This document shows positions 1-6,615 of a DNA stretch of 10,745 nt, in pieces. The notes under the pieces are model-generated. The model was not told where the DNA came from. It saw only the letters and a program-made list of their open reading frames with translations, and ran no database searches. Origin of the DNA: Halieaceae bacterium (lineage in GTDB: Bacteria > Pseudomonadota > Gammaproteobacteria > Pseudomonadales > Halieaceae); NCBI GenBank assembly GCA_018666295.1, contig JABIZW010000225.1:1-10745 (forward strand). Direction: 5' to 3'. Position numbers and translations under genes: made by a program. Every line of letters starts with the position of its first letter. The stretch's first letter is position 1.

Positions 1-2
1 CA

Positions 3-95
3 GTTGAAGCTCAACCCTTGGCTCCTGCGGGTGATCTACCCCTCGCGGATGAGCCAATTGATAGTTCCGATTTTAGCGATCTTCCGATCGACTGA
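3..95 (+). CDS. secG: C-terminal tail of probable preprotein translocase subunit SecG (partial)
   Basis: Only the last 30 codons are visible, ending at TGA 93-95; the 5' end lies outside the window. The peptide is rich in Pro, Ala and Asp and ends SSDFSDLPID, with no hydrophobic segment. This matches the low-complexity, acidic cytoplasmic tail that SecG carries after its two membrane helices in many gammaproteobacteria. The main argument is position: secG immediately before tRNA-Leu(GAG) is a common gammaproteobacterial order. SecG is an accessory inner-membrane subunit of the SecYEG protein channel. The tail alone is not diagnostic, so the name rests on synteny and composition. Confidence 0.5.
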   Translation, partial: VEAQPLAPAGDLPLADEPIDSSDFSDLPID

Positions 96-106
96 ATCAA
101 AAAATT

Positions 107-192
107 GCGGGAGTGGTGGAATTGGTAGACACGCTATCTTGAGGGGGTAGTGGCCTATGGCTGTGCGGGTTCAAGTCCCGCCTTCCGCACCA
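107..192 (+). tRNA. tRNA-Leu (anticodon GAG)
   Basis: An 86-nt class II tRNA with the CCA end encoded (190-192). The acceptor arm GCGGGAG (107-113) pairs with CTTCCGC (182-188), including one G-U pair. The anticodon stem CTATC/GGTAG encloses the loop TTGAGGG, giving anticodon GAG, which reads CUC and CUU leucine codons. The long variable arm typical of tRNA-Leu follows, then the T-loop GGTTCAAGTCCC. It lies 11 nt after the probable secG stop and is followed 8 nt later by a terminator, so it may be co-transcribed with secG. Confidence 0.97.
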
Positions 193-200
193 TCTTAAAG

Positions 201-235
201 GGGAGCAATAACGCTAAGTTGTTGCTCCCTTTTTT
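201..235 (+). terminator. Rho-independent terminator after tRNA-Leu
   Basis: The stem GGGAGCAA (201-208) pairs perfectly with TTGCTCCC (222-229) and is followed directly by a run of six T (230-235). It should end the secG/tRNA-Leu transcript. In many relatives this tRNA is followed by tRNA-Met and rimP-nusA; here the transcript is closed and unrelated genes follow. Confidence 0.9.
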
Positions 236-704
236 GTTTTCGGACCCAGAAACCATTCTTGTCCTGAGTGACGCCCTTGATCTAGCTTTCTGGACGGCTT
301 GCAATAGCGGGTTCGGCAGCATCATCTTTCACTGAGTTGTTTCGCTTTTCGGACGCTAGCCTTTGTGTCGCGACAGCAGCGCCCTAGCTGTTGCTGAATA
401 ACGATCTCTGCGCACTGGGACTTGAGATGTTCGTATTGACCGATGGTACAACTATTTCCAACTAAACCGAGGTCAAAAAGGCAGTTACAGACCACCTAAC
501 GGAGTCAGCGGCACTGAAGATCAATTGCTGAGGCTTGCGACTTCTGATATATCGTTCTAGAGGTAAGATGACAGTCACCGTGGCCCTGTCTCTGCAGATT
601 CACTTTTTCCAAATTGGCTTCTGATGTGTCTGGCAGGGAACGACTCCAGCAGCTGACACGGTTCCTGCTGCCGGGGGGCGTTTTCGGGAGGATCAACGAT
701 TGCG
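236..704. other. Gene-poor stretch between terminator and membrane-protein pair
   Basis: No open frame here has a convincing start, ribosome site and protein-like composition. It contains two small inverted repeats: ACAGC (373-377) with GCTGT (387-391), and CAGCAG (647-652) with CTGCTG (665-670). It also holds one possible promoter, listed separately. It could be the leader of the gene at 705 together with decayed sequence downstream of a tRNA gene. No recognisable gene remnant was found by eye. Confidence 0.5.
525..553 (+). promoter_or_regulatory. Possible extended -10 promoter for the membrane-protein pair
   Basis: TTGCTG (525-530) stands 17 bases before TATATC (548-553), with TG at 545-546 giving an extended -10 (TGnTATATC). 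The -35 match to TTGACA is only three bases. Transcription would begin near 560 and give a leader of about 145 nt before the ATG at 705. This is a motif match only and could be chance. Confidence 0.3.
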
Positions 705-1124
705 ATGAATAATAAAATTGATATGTACATCGTATGTGAGCTGATCGTGTTTTTTTTCGCATTATCGGTCATATTTCACACGGTAACGGTGGCTCAGTTG
801 GGCGGGTCGTTGTTGGTTTCTCCTGATGCGGTCGTTGTCACGCAGGAGCTCATTTTGTATCGCGCAGCGCTGACCGGGTTTTTATTACTACTGTATGTGA
901 GTTGTCGCGTCTTTAAAAAAAGTACGGCGCTAATTTTGAAGATCACTGCACTCATATCGTGGGTGGCATTCATTGAAGATTTGATTGCAATGGATGATGT
1001 GTTCTTCACACCTAAACTCATCACCGGGCAAATAACGCAAACACTGAGGCCCATTTATCTCATGGCCATTCTTTACATGGCATTCCGAGCATCCGATCGA
1101 GAGGTTGGGTATGCGGCGTCATGA
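705..1124 (+). CDS. Hypothetical four-helix membrane protein (first of a pair)
   Basis: A 139-residue protein that I do not recognise. Hydrophobic segments lie at about residues 8-29, 50-67, 73-91 and 113-128, so it is probably an inner-membrane protein with four helices. The loop after helix 3 is acidic (EDLIAMDD). There are no obvious catalytic motifs and no cleavable signal peptide. GGGAGG (686-691) precedes the ATG by 13 nt, which is longer than ideal, but no better in-frame start exists. Its 3' end overlaps the next gene by 14 nt, indicating translational coupling and probably a shared complex or process. Function unknown. Confidence 0.65.
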   Translation: MNNKIDMYIVCELIVFFFALSVIFHTVTVAQLGGSLLVSPDAVVVTQELILYRAALTGFLLLLYVSCRVFKKSTALILKITALISWVAFIEDLIAMDDVFFTPKLITGQITQTLRPIYLMAILYMAFRASDREVGYAAS

Positions 1125-1638
1125 CCCCTCGAAACCTAGTGACAGCCTGTCGCCCTCTGAAATAAGGGCGCTAAGCGAGTCGGATTTTCGGCGAGGCAAT
1201 CTGATATCAAGAGCACTTGCTGCAAGAACACCTGCGTTCCGTCTTTATTGGGCGCTGTTTACTGTTGTTGTTTTGGGCTACATCATTGCACACTCGAGCG
1301 GCTATCTGTCCGGCTATCTCGCGTTCGGTTGGACAGGGAAATTTTACGATTTTCAGATGCATCAAGTCCGATTCCTGATGGCCGCTACGATGCTCGCGTG
1401 TGGCTACCTTTGGCTGGCTCTAGGGAGGGAGATGGTCCATCTGCTCGTCTGCTACTTTGCCTTGTGCTTGTATTTTGCGGGCACAGGTCTTGCTCGCTTA
1501 GAGGTCGCTATGGGTGACACGCCTAATTTTATATTTCTCTCGTTTTTTCTTGTCTTTCATTGCACGTGTTTGTCGCTGTTACTTCTGTTGGTCAGAGAGG
1601 AGATCAGATCTGATGTCTTCGCTCCTCAGGCCCAATGA
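1111..1638 (+). CDS. Hypothetical four-helix membrane protein (second of a pair)
   Basis: A 175-residue protein not assigned to a family. The first 40 residues are polar (many Ser, Arg, Asp) and probably cytoplasmic. Membrane segments follow at about 44-62, 86-104, 108-127 and 139-161, with a charged C-terminus. The ATG at 1111 is preferred because GAGAGG (1099-1104) sits 6 nt upstream; a TTG at 1105 in the same frame would add two residues but lacks that spacing. It overlaps the upstream gene by 14 nt. Both proteins have the same helix count, but I see no clear sequence similarity between them. Function unknown. Confidence 0.7.
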   Translation: MRRHDPSKPSDSLSPSEIRALSESDFRRGNLISRALAARTPAFRLYWALFTVVVLGYIIAHSSGYLSGYLAFGWTGKFYDFQMHQVRFLMAATMLACGYLWLALGREMVHLLVCYFALCLYFAGTGLARLEVAMGDTPNFIFLSFFLVFHCTCLSLLLLLVREEIRSDVFAPQAQ

Positions 1639-1676
1639 CCTCACCTGACTTGGCAAATTGAGTTTTGGTGTGTTGT

Positions 1677-1702
1677 CACAAGGTAGATGTCTCAAGGTAG
1701 AT
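1677..1702. repeat. Short direct repeat, 14-bp period
   Basis: CAAGGTAGAT occurs at 1679-1688 and again at 1693-1702, with flanking bases also nearly identical (CACAAGG versus CTCAAGG). It lies just after the second membrane-protein gene, in the convergent gap before the VOC gene. No hairpin is formed. The role is unknown. Confidence 0.6.
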
Positions 1703-1724
1703 AAAGAGCGAAAAGTGGGGCGCT

Positions 1725-1790
1725 GTGCCGACACGGTCTAAGAGGTGTGCCAATTCGGTCTAAGCGGTACGCCGAGACGCTCTAAAAGGC
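1725..1790. repeat. Three imperfect 22-bp tandem repeats
   Basis: Three contiguous copies start at 1725, 1747 and 1769. Each carries a core of the form GCC-five bases-CG(G/C)TCTAA-two bases-GG. Copies 1 and 2 share CGGTCTAAG exactly; copy 3 is more diverged. The 22-bp period is about two turns of the DNA helix, so the cores would lie on the same face. The array sits between convergent gene ends (1638 and 1828), where an upstream operator is not expected. It could be a protein-binding array, a decayed satellite or a family repeat present elsewhere in the genome. Confidence 0.7.
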
Positions 1791-1827
1791 GCATGAGCGA
1801 CCTTTGTTGCGCCTGTGGTCACGATCG

Positions 1828-2244
1828 CTAGCTCTTGAAGAGAACCTCAGGATTAACCATGGTCTTCATTTCCAGAACGTTCCCGTTGGGGTCCGTAATG
1901 AAGAACGTTTCTTGCTCGAATTCTGTGCCCTTGAATCGTCGGTACGGAGGGTCTAAGTAATCATGATCCGATTGTTCTATACGTTGCTTTAGGCTGTTGA
2001 AATCTGACTCAGACATGTGTGCGCCAAAGTGAGGCACACTGACCGCACCCATATCGACATCGTGGCGCACGGCGGGCAGCCGCTCGGTGCTCTGATGCAG
2101 CGTCAGCTCGTTGCCCCAAAAATCGACGTCAACCCATCGACCTTGCTCACTGTTTCCCGTTTGGCAACCGAGTATTTCAGTGTAGAAGTGGACAGTGGTC
2201 GCAAGGTCCCCCGCGGGAACCGCTAAGTGGAAAATTTGTGACAT
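1828..2244 (-). CDS. VOC-superfamily protein, predicted extradiol-type dioxygenase (COG3565-like)
   Basis: A 138-residue single-module protein of the vicinal oxygen chelate fold (glyoxalase/bleomycin resistance/dioxygenase). It has the N-terminal FHLAVP strand with His6, the HFYTEILGC helix, VPHFGAH with His72, and a C-terminal DPNGNVLEMK with Glu125. His6, His72 and Glu125 form a plausible 2-His-1-carboxylate metal site. The order of motifs, including RRFKGTEFEQ before the DPNGN turn, resembles the COG3565 'predicted dioxygenase' group, whose substrate I do not know. The ATG at 2242-2244 has a weak AATGAAG-like ribosome site. It lies 124 nt downstream of the GlpD-like gene on the same strand, so co-transcription is possible but unproven. 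Confidence 0.85.
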   Translation of the reverse strand: MSQIFHLAVPAGDLATTVHFYTEILGCQTGNSEQGRWVDVDFWGNELTLHQSTERLPAVRHDVDMGAVSVPHFGAHMSESDFNSLKQRIEQSDHDYLDPPYRRFKGTEFEQETFFITDPNGNVLEMKTMVNPEVLFKS

Positions 2245-2368
2245 AGCATCTTCATTCTCTGTATAAAACGCTTACATTTTACCATTTTTTTATCTTAACC
2301 GCGCGGGTAACGAAGCGCTCCTGCGCGAGGACATTAACAGACGTATTGCGACCACAGCTGACCCTCCA

Positions 2369-3457
2369 TCAGTCGGTGAGCGAGGCAACTTTGCTCCCTA
2401 ACCGACGGGCAGACGTCCATTTACCGCCAAAAACATTGATGAGCTGATCAATGATCTCGATCTCCGAGTCACGGCTTGCCGCACTTATATTTGACAAAGA
2501 CTCGCTCCGCCTTCTCACAATGGGTCTGACGCCTGAGTAACTGGATTCGATATCTGAACGGTCTATTTGATGCGTCATGTACTGGTTATAAATCGCCAGT
2601 AAATAGTCGATCTCTTGTTCACTGCACACAATGGGTTCGGCGAGATCATGTGCGTGCTCGGTGGTCCCGAATAAGGTGCGTCCTTGTCCGATCGGTATTG
2701 CGAAAACGATGCGCTGGTCGGCCGCTGTCTGAAACACCAAGGCGTGTTTTAAGTCGACTCTGAGAATCAGGTGTGAGCCTCTGACATGCTCTAGCTCGAA
2801 GGCTGACGAAATGCCTGACCGCTCAAGTAGTGAGGAGGCCCAGGGGCCGGCTGCATTGATCACGCGGTCAAACTTTTGCAATGTGCCATTAATGTCGAGG
2901 AATCCGGTGGTGTCGATGCGCGAGATAGGTGTGTGTTCGTGCAGTGAAACACCACGGTGTTTTGCTTCTTCAACCAGCGTCTGAGCGAGATCCTCGTCAT
3001 TCATGACGACATCGCAGTAACTCACGGCCCCGCGAAGACCGGTTGACCTGAGCCCCGGGAATGCCTTCGTTACCTCGGCCACGCTATGGAGACAACTCTT
3101 TCCCACAGAAAATCGCCCGGCAAGCCATTGATATAAAGTCGCTCCTGAATACAAGACCAGTCTCCCTCGCGGTGAGTCTCCATATATCGGAAAAAAAAAT
3201 CGTTCAACACGGGTGGCGTCAGGTGCGAGCTGCTGCCATTCGTCACGCTCGAGCAGGGCTTCGCGCACCAGACCAAAGTGACCTTGTTCTAGGTATCGAA
3301 TGCCACCGTGGAGCATCCGCGACGACTTGCGACTTGTCTCTGCGAAGGCGAGCCCCGAGTCAAAGAGCATGACCTCGTGCCCGCGAGCCGCACACGCTGC
3401 GGCAATAGAGGTTCCATTAACGCCTGCGCCGACGATGCCAATGCGTTTTTTTGCCAC
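2369..3457 (-). CDS. Short GlpD-like FAD-dependent oxidoreductase
   Basis: A 362-residue flavoprotein of the DAO/GlpD fold. The N-terminal dinucleotide motif GAGVNG is at residues 10-15, followed by the GlpD signature LHGGIRYLE at 49-57 and VINAAGPWA in the middle. The GGKWTSAR segment at 344-351 matches the GGKLTTYR motif of glycerol-3-phosphate dehydrogenase. True GlpD is about 500 residues and continues with an alpha-helical C-terminal domain after this motif; here the protein stops 11 residues later. It probably oxidises glycerol 3-phosphate or a similar alpha-hydroxy or amino compound and passes electrons to quinone or oxygen; the substrate is not established. The start is GTG at 3457, with no strong ribosome site and a stop upstream. 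It is divergent from the methyltransferase operon. Confidence 0.8.
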   Translation of the reverse strand: MAKKRIGIVGAGVNGTSIAAACAARGHEVMLFDSGLAFAETSRKSSRMLHGGIRYLEQGHFGLVREALLERDEWQQLAPDATRVERFFFPIYGDSPRGRLVLYSGATLYQWLAGRFSVGKSCLHSVAEVTKAFPGLRSTGLRGAVSYCDVVMNDEDLAQTLVEEAKHRGVSLHEHTPISRIDTTGFLDINGTLQKFDRVINAAGPWASSLLERSGISSAFELEHVRGSHLILRVDLKHALVFQTAADQRIVFAIPIGQGRTLFGTTEHAHDLAEPIVCSEQEIDYLLAIYNQYMTHQIDRSDIESSYSGVRPIVRRRSESLSNISAASRDSEIEIIDQLINVFGGKWTSARRLGSKVASLTD

Positions 3458-3734
3458 AGTTAATGCTCGTTTAGACTTGAATGTAGCGCCAACGATAACC
3501 GATCTAATGTTGCTGTTTTATGTGCAGAGGATGTTTTTTTCGCGTCGATTTTATACCGCGCAAAGAGCACCTTTTTTTTTGGCGAAAATGAGCAACGATA
3601 AGGCCGTTGTTGTGCGGCCCAAAAGTGCCAAAAATAACCGTAATTCCCAGTGCGATTTTTCTGGCGTTTACCCCTGTTTATGGCGTTAAAATGGCGGCCG
3701 ATTAACAACAAAAATAATGAAGCAGGACAGTCCT
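3458..3734. promoter_or_regulatory. Divergent intergenic region between GlpD-like gene and methyltransferase operon
   Basis: This stretch must carry the promoters for both directions. It is AT-rich, with T runs at 3534-3540 and 3572-3580. On the minus strand TATAAAAT (3555 to 3548) could be a -10 for the GlpD-like gene, but no good -35 is visible. On the plus side TGGCGTT occurs twice, at 3662-3668 and 3681-3687 (19-bp period), next to the AT-rich TTAAAAT (3686-3692). An inverted repeat GGCCG (3602-3606)/CGGCC (3615-3619) is also present. Any of these could be a regulator site; none is a firm match to a known operator. AGGA at 3724-3727 is the ribosome site that selects the ATG at 3735. Confidence 0.45.
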
Positions 3735-5276
3735 ATGAGTGAACGAGCAGGGCGACGAAAAACAGGCGGTAGAGCTGGTCGAAGAGAGGCCAGAGCGAAC
3801 TCTGCTCCAGTGGCGGCGCCGTTTATCAAGCGCAAAATTCCCTACATGGAAATATTGAGCGAGGAGGGCCTCCAGCTCATTGAGCGTAATGCCGACAGAC
3901 TTCTTGAAGAAATTGGTATCGACTTCCTCGATGATCCTGAGGTCTTGGAGTTGTTTAAAGCCGCTGGCGCAAGTGTCGACGGTACACGCGTGCGTTTTCC
4001 GCGCGGGATGTGTCGAGAGATCATTCAAAATAGTGCGCCGTCCGAGTACGTCCAGCATGCGCGCAATCCTGCGCGCAACGTGACGATTGGTGGCAGGAAT
4101 ACGGTTTTAGTCCCCGCGTACGGGTCACCCTTTGCGCACGACTTGGACAATGGACGCCGGTATTCAACGATTGAAGATTTCCGAAACTTCGTAAAACTCG
4201 CTTATATGGCGCCCGGACTTCACCACTCAGGCGGTACGGTGTGTGAGCCCGTGGACCTGCCGGTCAACAAGCGTCATTACGACATGGTTTACAGTCACTT
4301 TAAGTACAGCGATAAGCCACTCATGGGGTCGGTGACACACTGGCGACGTGCCCAGGATTCTGTTGATATGGCCAAACTGGTCTTCGGTGCAGAGTTCGTT
4401 GACCAAAACTGTGTGTTCACGAGCCTCATTAATGTGAACTCGCCGATGGTGTTCGATGGGACCATGCTGGGTTCGCTGAAGGTTTACGCCCGCAATAATC
4501 AGTCATGCGTCGTTTCGCCCTTCATATTAGCCGGTGCGATGTCCCCAGTGACGGTCACGGCGACCTGTACGCAAATTTTGGCGGAAGCGATGGCGGGTAT
4601 CGCGCTGACCCAGCTGATACGCCCCGGTTGTCCGGTCGTCTTTGGAACGTTCGCTGCCGCGGTGTCGATGGCAACAGGTGCGCCCACGTTTGGAACGCCA
4701 GAGCCCACTCAAGTCATTTACGCAACTGCGGCGCTTGCACGGCGTTTAGGCGTTCCGTACCGCAGTGGTGGCGGTCTCTGTGGATCAAAGCTTCCCGATG
4801 CGCAGGCCGCCTATGAAGCGGCCAACACCCTACAGACTGCGGCACTTGCTGGCGTTAATTTTATGCTGCACACCGCCGGTTGGCTCGAGGGCGGTCTCGC
4901 GATGGGCTATGAGAAATTTGTGATGGATTGCGACCAGGCGAGCATGATCGCGGTGTTACTCGAAGGAATGGACCTTTCTGAAAATGCGCAGGCGATTGAG
5001 GCATTTGAGGAGGTTGGGCCGGGTAAACACTTCCTGGGGTCGGCACATACATTAGCCAACTTTGAGTCGGCGTTTTATCGCTCGACCGTTGCCGATAACA
5101 ATAGCTTTGAGCAGTGGTCTGCGGAGGGCAGTTTAGATGCCGCGCAGCGGGCAAATGGGATCTGGAAAAAAATGTTGGCGGACTATGAAGCGCCTGCACT
5201 TGATCCGGCGATTGACGACGCGCTATTGGATTTTATGGCGCGTGAAAAAGCATCTTTCGCCGACCGAGACTACTAG
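3735..5276 (+). CDS. MttB-superfamily corrinoid methyltransferase, non-pyrrolysine
   Basis: A 513-residue member of the trimethylamine methyltransferase (MttB) superfamily. Such enzymes demethylate a methylated amine or similar substrate and give the methyl to Co(I) of a partner corrinoid protein in the cytoplasm. Family features include the helical start ILSEEGLQLIERNADRLLEEIG, GTPEPTQ and RSGGGLCGSKLPDAQAAYEAA (about 343-363), and GPGKHFLGSAHTL near the end. Archaeal MttB proper encodes pyrrolysine through an in-frame TAG in its central part; this frame is uninterrupted, placing it with non-Pyl relatives such as glycine betaine methyltransferase MtgB. The substrate is therefore not assumed to be trimethylamine. 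The N-terminus has an unusual Arg/Gly-rich stretch (GRRKTGGRAGRREARA). ATG 3735 is chosen for AGGA 7 nt upstream; ATG 3717 in frame lacks a ribosome site. First gene of the operon; ends in TAG. Confidence 0.92.
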   Translation: MSERAGRRKTGGRAGRREARANSAPVAAPFIKRKIPYMEILSEEGLQLIERNADRLLEEIGIDFLDDPEVLELFKAAGASVDGTRVRFPRGMCREIIQNSAPSEYVQHARNPARNVTIGGRNTVLVPAYGSPFAHDLDNGRRYSTIEDFRNFVKLAYMAPGLHHSGGTVCEPVDLPVNKRHYDMVYSHFKYSDKPLMGSVTHWRRAQDSVDMAKLVFGAEFVDQNCVFTSLINVNSPMVFDGTMLGSLKVYARNNQSCVVSPFILAGAMSPVTVTATCTQILAEAMAGIALTQLIRPGCPVVFGTFAAAVSMATGAPTFGTPEPTQVIYATAALARRLGVPYRSGGGLCGSKLPDAQAAYEAANTLQTAALAGVNFMLHTAGWLEGGLAMGYEKFVMDCDQASMIAVLLEGMDLSENAQAIEAFEEVGPGKHFLGSAHTLANFESAFYRSTVADNNSFEQWSAEGSLDAAQRANGIWKKMLADYEAPALDPAIDDALLDFMAREKASFADRDY

Positions 5277-5300
5277 GCGATTTTAGGGGAGATAGACGCA

Positions 5301-5996
5301 ATGTCGGACGAAGAAGACATTATCCTGTCAGCGCTTTCTGACGAAGACCTCGTGTTGCAAATGCACGACGATTTGTACGATGGGCTGAAAGAGGAAATAG
5401 CAGAGGGTACTGAGATTTTGCTGGATCGTGGTTGGTCCGCAGAAAAGGTCCTCAGTTCCGCACTTGTTGACGGAATGACGGTCGTCGGGATCGATTTTCG
5501 CGACGGAATTTTATTTGTACCGGAAGTCCTTCTTGCGGCCAATGCGATGAAAGGTGGAATGTCGATTCTTCGGCCTTTGCTGGCTGAAACAGGTGCAAAA
5601 CCTGTTGGGACCATGGTGATTGGTACTGTGAAAGGCGATATCCACGACATTGGCAAAAATCTGGTTGCAATGATGCTCGAAGGTGCAGGCTTTGATGTTT
5701 ATGACATCGGGATTAACAATGCGGTAGAGGACTACGTTGCCGCGCTTGAGCGTCACAAGCCGGATATTTTAGGAATGTCGGCGCTGCTGACGACTACCAT
5801 GCCCTACATGAAGGTCGTCATTGATGCCCTGAAGGAGAAGGGCCTTCGCGATGACTATATTGTTATGGTGGGGGGGGCACCCTTGAACGAGGAATTCGGC
5901 GAGGCTGTCGGTGCAGACGCCTACTGCAGAGATGCTGCCGAAGCGGCCACCACGGCTGTTCGTCTCGTTCAAGAGCGGCGTCTTGCAAATGGCTAA
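5301..5996 (+). CDS. B12-binding corrinoid protein (MtbC/MttC-like), methyl carrier
   Basis: A 231-residue cobalamin-carrying protein. An N-terminal helical cap domain (about 1-95) includes LVDGMTVVGIDFRDG and FVPEVLLAANAM. The Rossmann-like B12 domain follows, with the signature D113-I-H115-D-I-G118, in which His115 should be the lower cobalt ligand. Later strands MSALLTTTM and VGGAPLNEEF are typical of the fold. It accepts the methyl from the MttB-like enzyme and hands it to the folate methyltransferase. AGGGGAG (5285-5291) sits 9 nt before the ATG, a strong ribosome site that suits a carrier needed in quantity. It begins 24 nt after the MttB stop, in the same frame, with no other stop between them. 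Confidence 0.95.
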   Translation: MSDEEDIILSALSDEDLVLQMHDDLYDGLKEEIAEGTEILLDRGWSAEKVLSSALVDGMTVVGIDFRDGILFVPEVLLAANAMKGGMSILRPLLAETGAKPVGTMVIGTVKGDIHDIGKNLVAMMLEGAGFDVYDIGINNAVEDYVAALERHKPDILGMSALLTTTMPYMKVVIDALKEKGLRDDYIVMVGGAPLNEEFGEAVGADAYCRDAAEAATTAVRLVQERRLANG

Positions 5997-6002
5997 TTTC
6001 TA

Positions 6003-6602
6003 TTGTCGCGCCTCCTAGTCATCGGCTGTGGTGCGCTCGCGGCTGAGTTGGCTGCGCTGAAGCGGGCCAATAGCTGGGATCAGATCGATATTCAGTGTCT
6101 GGATGCGGCGCTGCACAACAGGCCGGAGCGCATCGCGGCGCGGCTAGAGTCATTGCTCGCTGATCAATGCGGCAACTACGATCGCTTTTTTATTGCTTAT
6201 GCCGATTGCGGCACCGGTGGAGGTGTCGATGAGGTCGCGCGAAAATTTGGCGCAGAGCGTTTGCCTGGCGCACATTGCTATGAGTTTTATGCCTCGAGTG
6301 CCGTGTTCCACGCGCTTTCTGACGCCGAGCCCGGAACCTTTTATCTTACCGATTTTTTAGCCAAACACTTTGACCGGCTGGTAGTTGCCGATTTGAAATT
6401 GGACAAGCACCCTGAGCTTGAGCCACAGCTGTTTGGGCATTACCGCAAAGTGGTATATCTGGCGCAAGTGCATGACGATACATTGCGCGCAAGTGCAACG
6501 CGCGCGGCAGCGCGATTAGGCCTTCCACTTGAAATTATTGAGACCGGGTACGGACAGTTGGCTTCCTCGTTGCAGGAGCAGGTTGTTCGGATGATTCCTT
6601 AA
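6003..6602 (+). CDS. DUF1638 domain protein
   Basis: A 199-residue protein that is essentially one DUF1638 domain: LLVIGCGALAAELAAL at the start, LHNRPERI (37-44), YADCGTGGG (66-74), GAHCYEFY (89-96), TFYLTDFLAKHFDRL, and FGHYRKVVYLAQ. The function is unknown. Cys9, Cys69 and Cys92 lie in the best-conserved motifs, with His38 and His91 nearby, so a metal or cofactor site is a reasonable guess. It follows the corrinoid gene by 6 nt and starts with TTG at 6003, as a stop lies just upstream and no ATG or ribosome site is present; translation is probably coupled to the corrinoid gene. The setting suggests an accessory role in corrinoid-dependent methyl transfer. Confidence 0.85.
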   Translation: MSRLLVIGCGALAAELAALKRANSWDQIDIQCLDAALHNRPERIAARLESLLADQCGNYDRFFIAYADCGTGGGVDEVARKFGAERLPGAHCYEFYASSAVFHALSDAEPGTFYLTDFLAKHFDRLVVADLKLDKHPELEPQLFGHYRKVVYLAQVHDDTLRASATRAAARLGLPLEIIETGYGQLASSLQEQVVRMIP

Positions 6603-6615
6603 AGGGGTAAAGCGT

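Noticed and set aside
150..335. Small plus-strand frame starting within tRNA-Leu
   Set aside because: It begins inside the tRNA, runs through the terminator hairpin, and has no ribosome site.
505..772. Two minus-strand open frames over the leader of the first membrane gene
   Set aside because: Low-complexity, Ser/Arg-rich translations with no ribosome site or recognisable motif; they overlap the start of a better plus-strand gene.
1639..1827. CRISPR-like array
   Set aside because: The repeats are contiguous with no unique spacers, imperfect, only three in number, and no cas genes are nearby.
3602..3619. GGCCG/CGGCC inverted repeat as a specific regulator operator
   Set aside because: The arms are only five bases and fit no known operator I can name; it is kept only as a note within the intergenic region.
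3735..5276. Pyrrolysine-containing trimethylamine methyltransferase
   Set aside because: There is no internal in-frame TAG; the frame is continuous and the only TAG is the terminal one, so a canonical Pyl-MttB is not supported.
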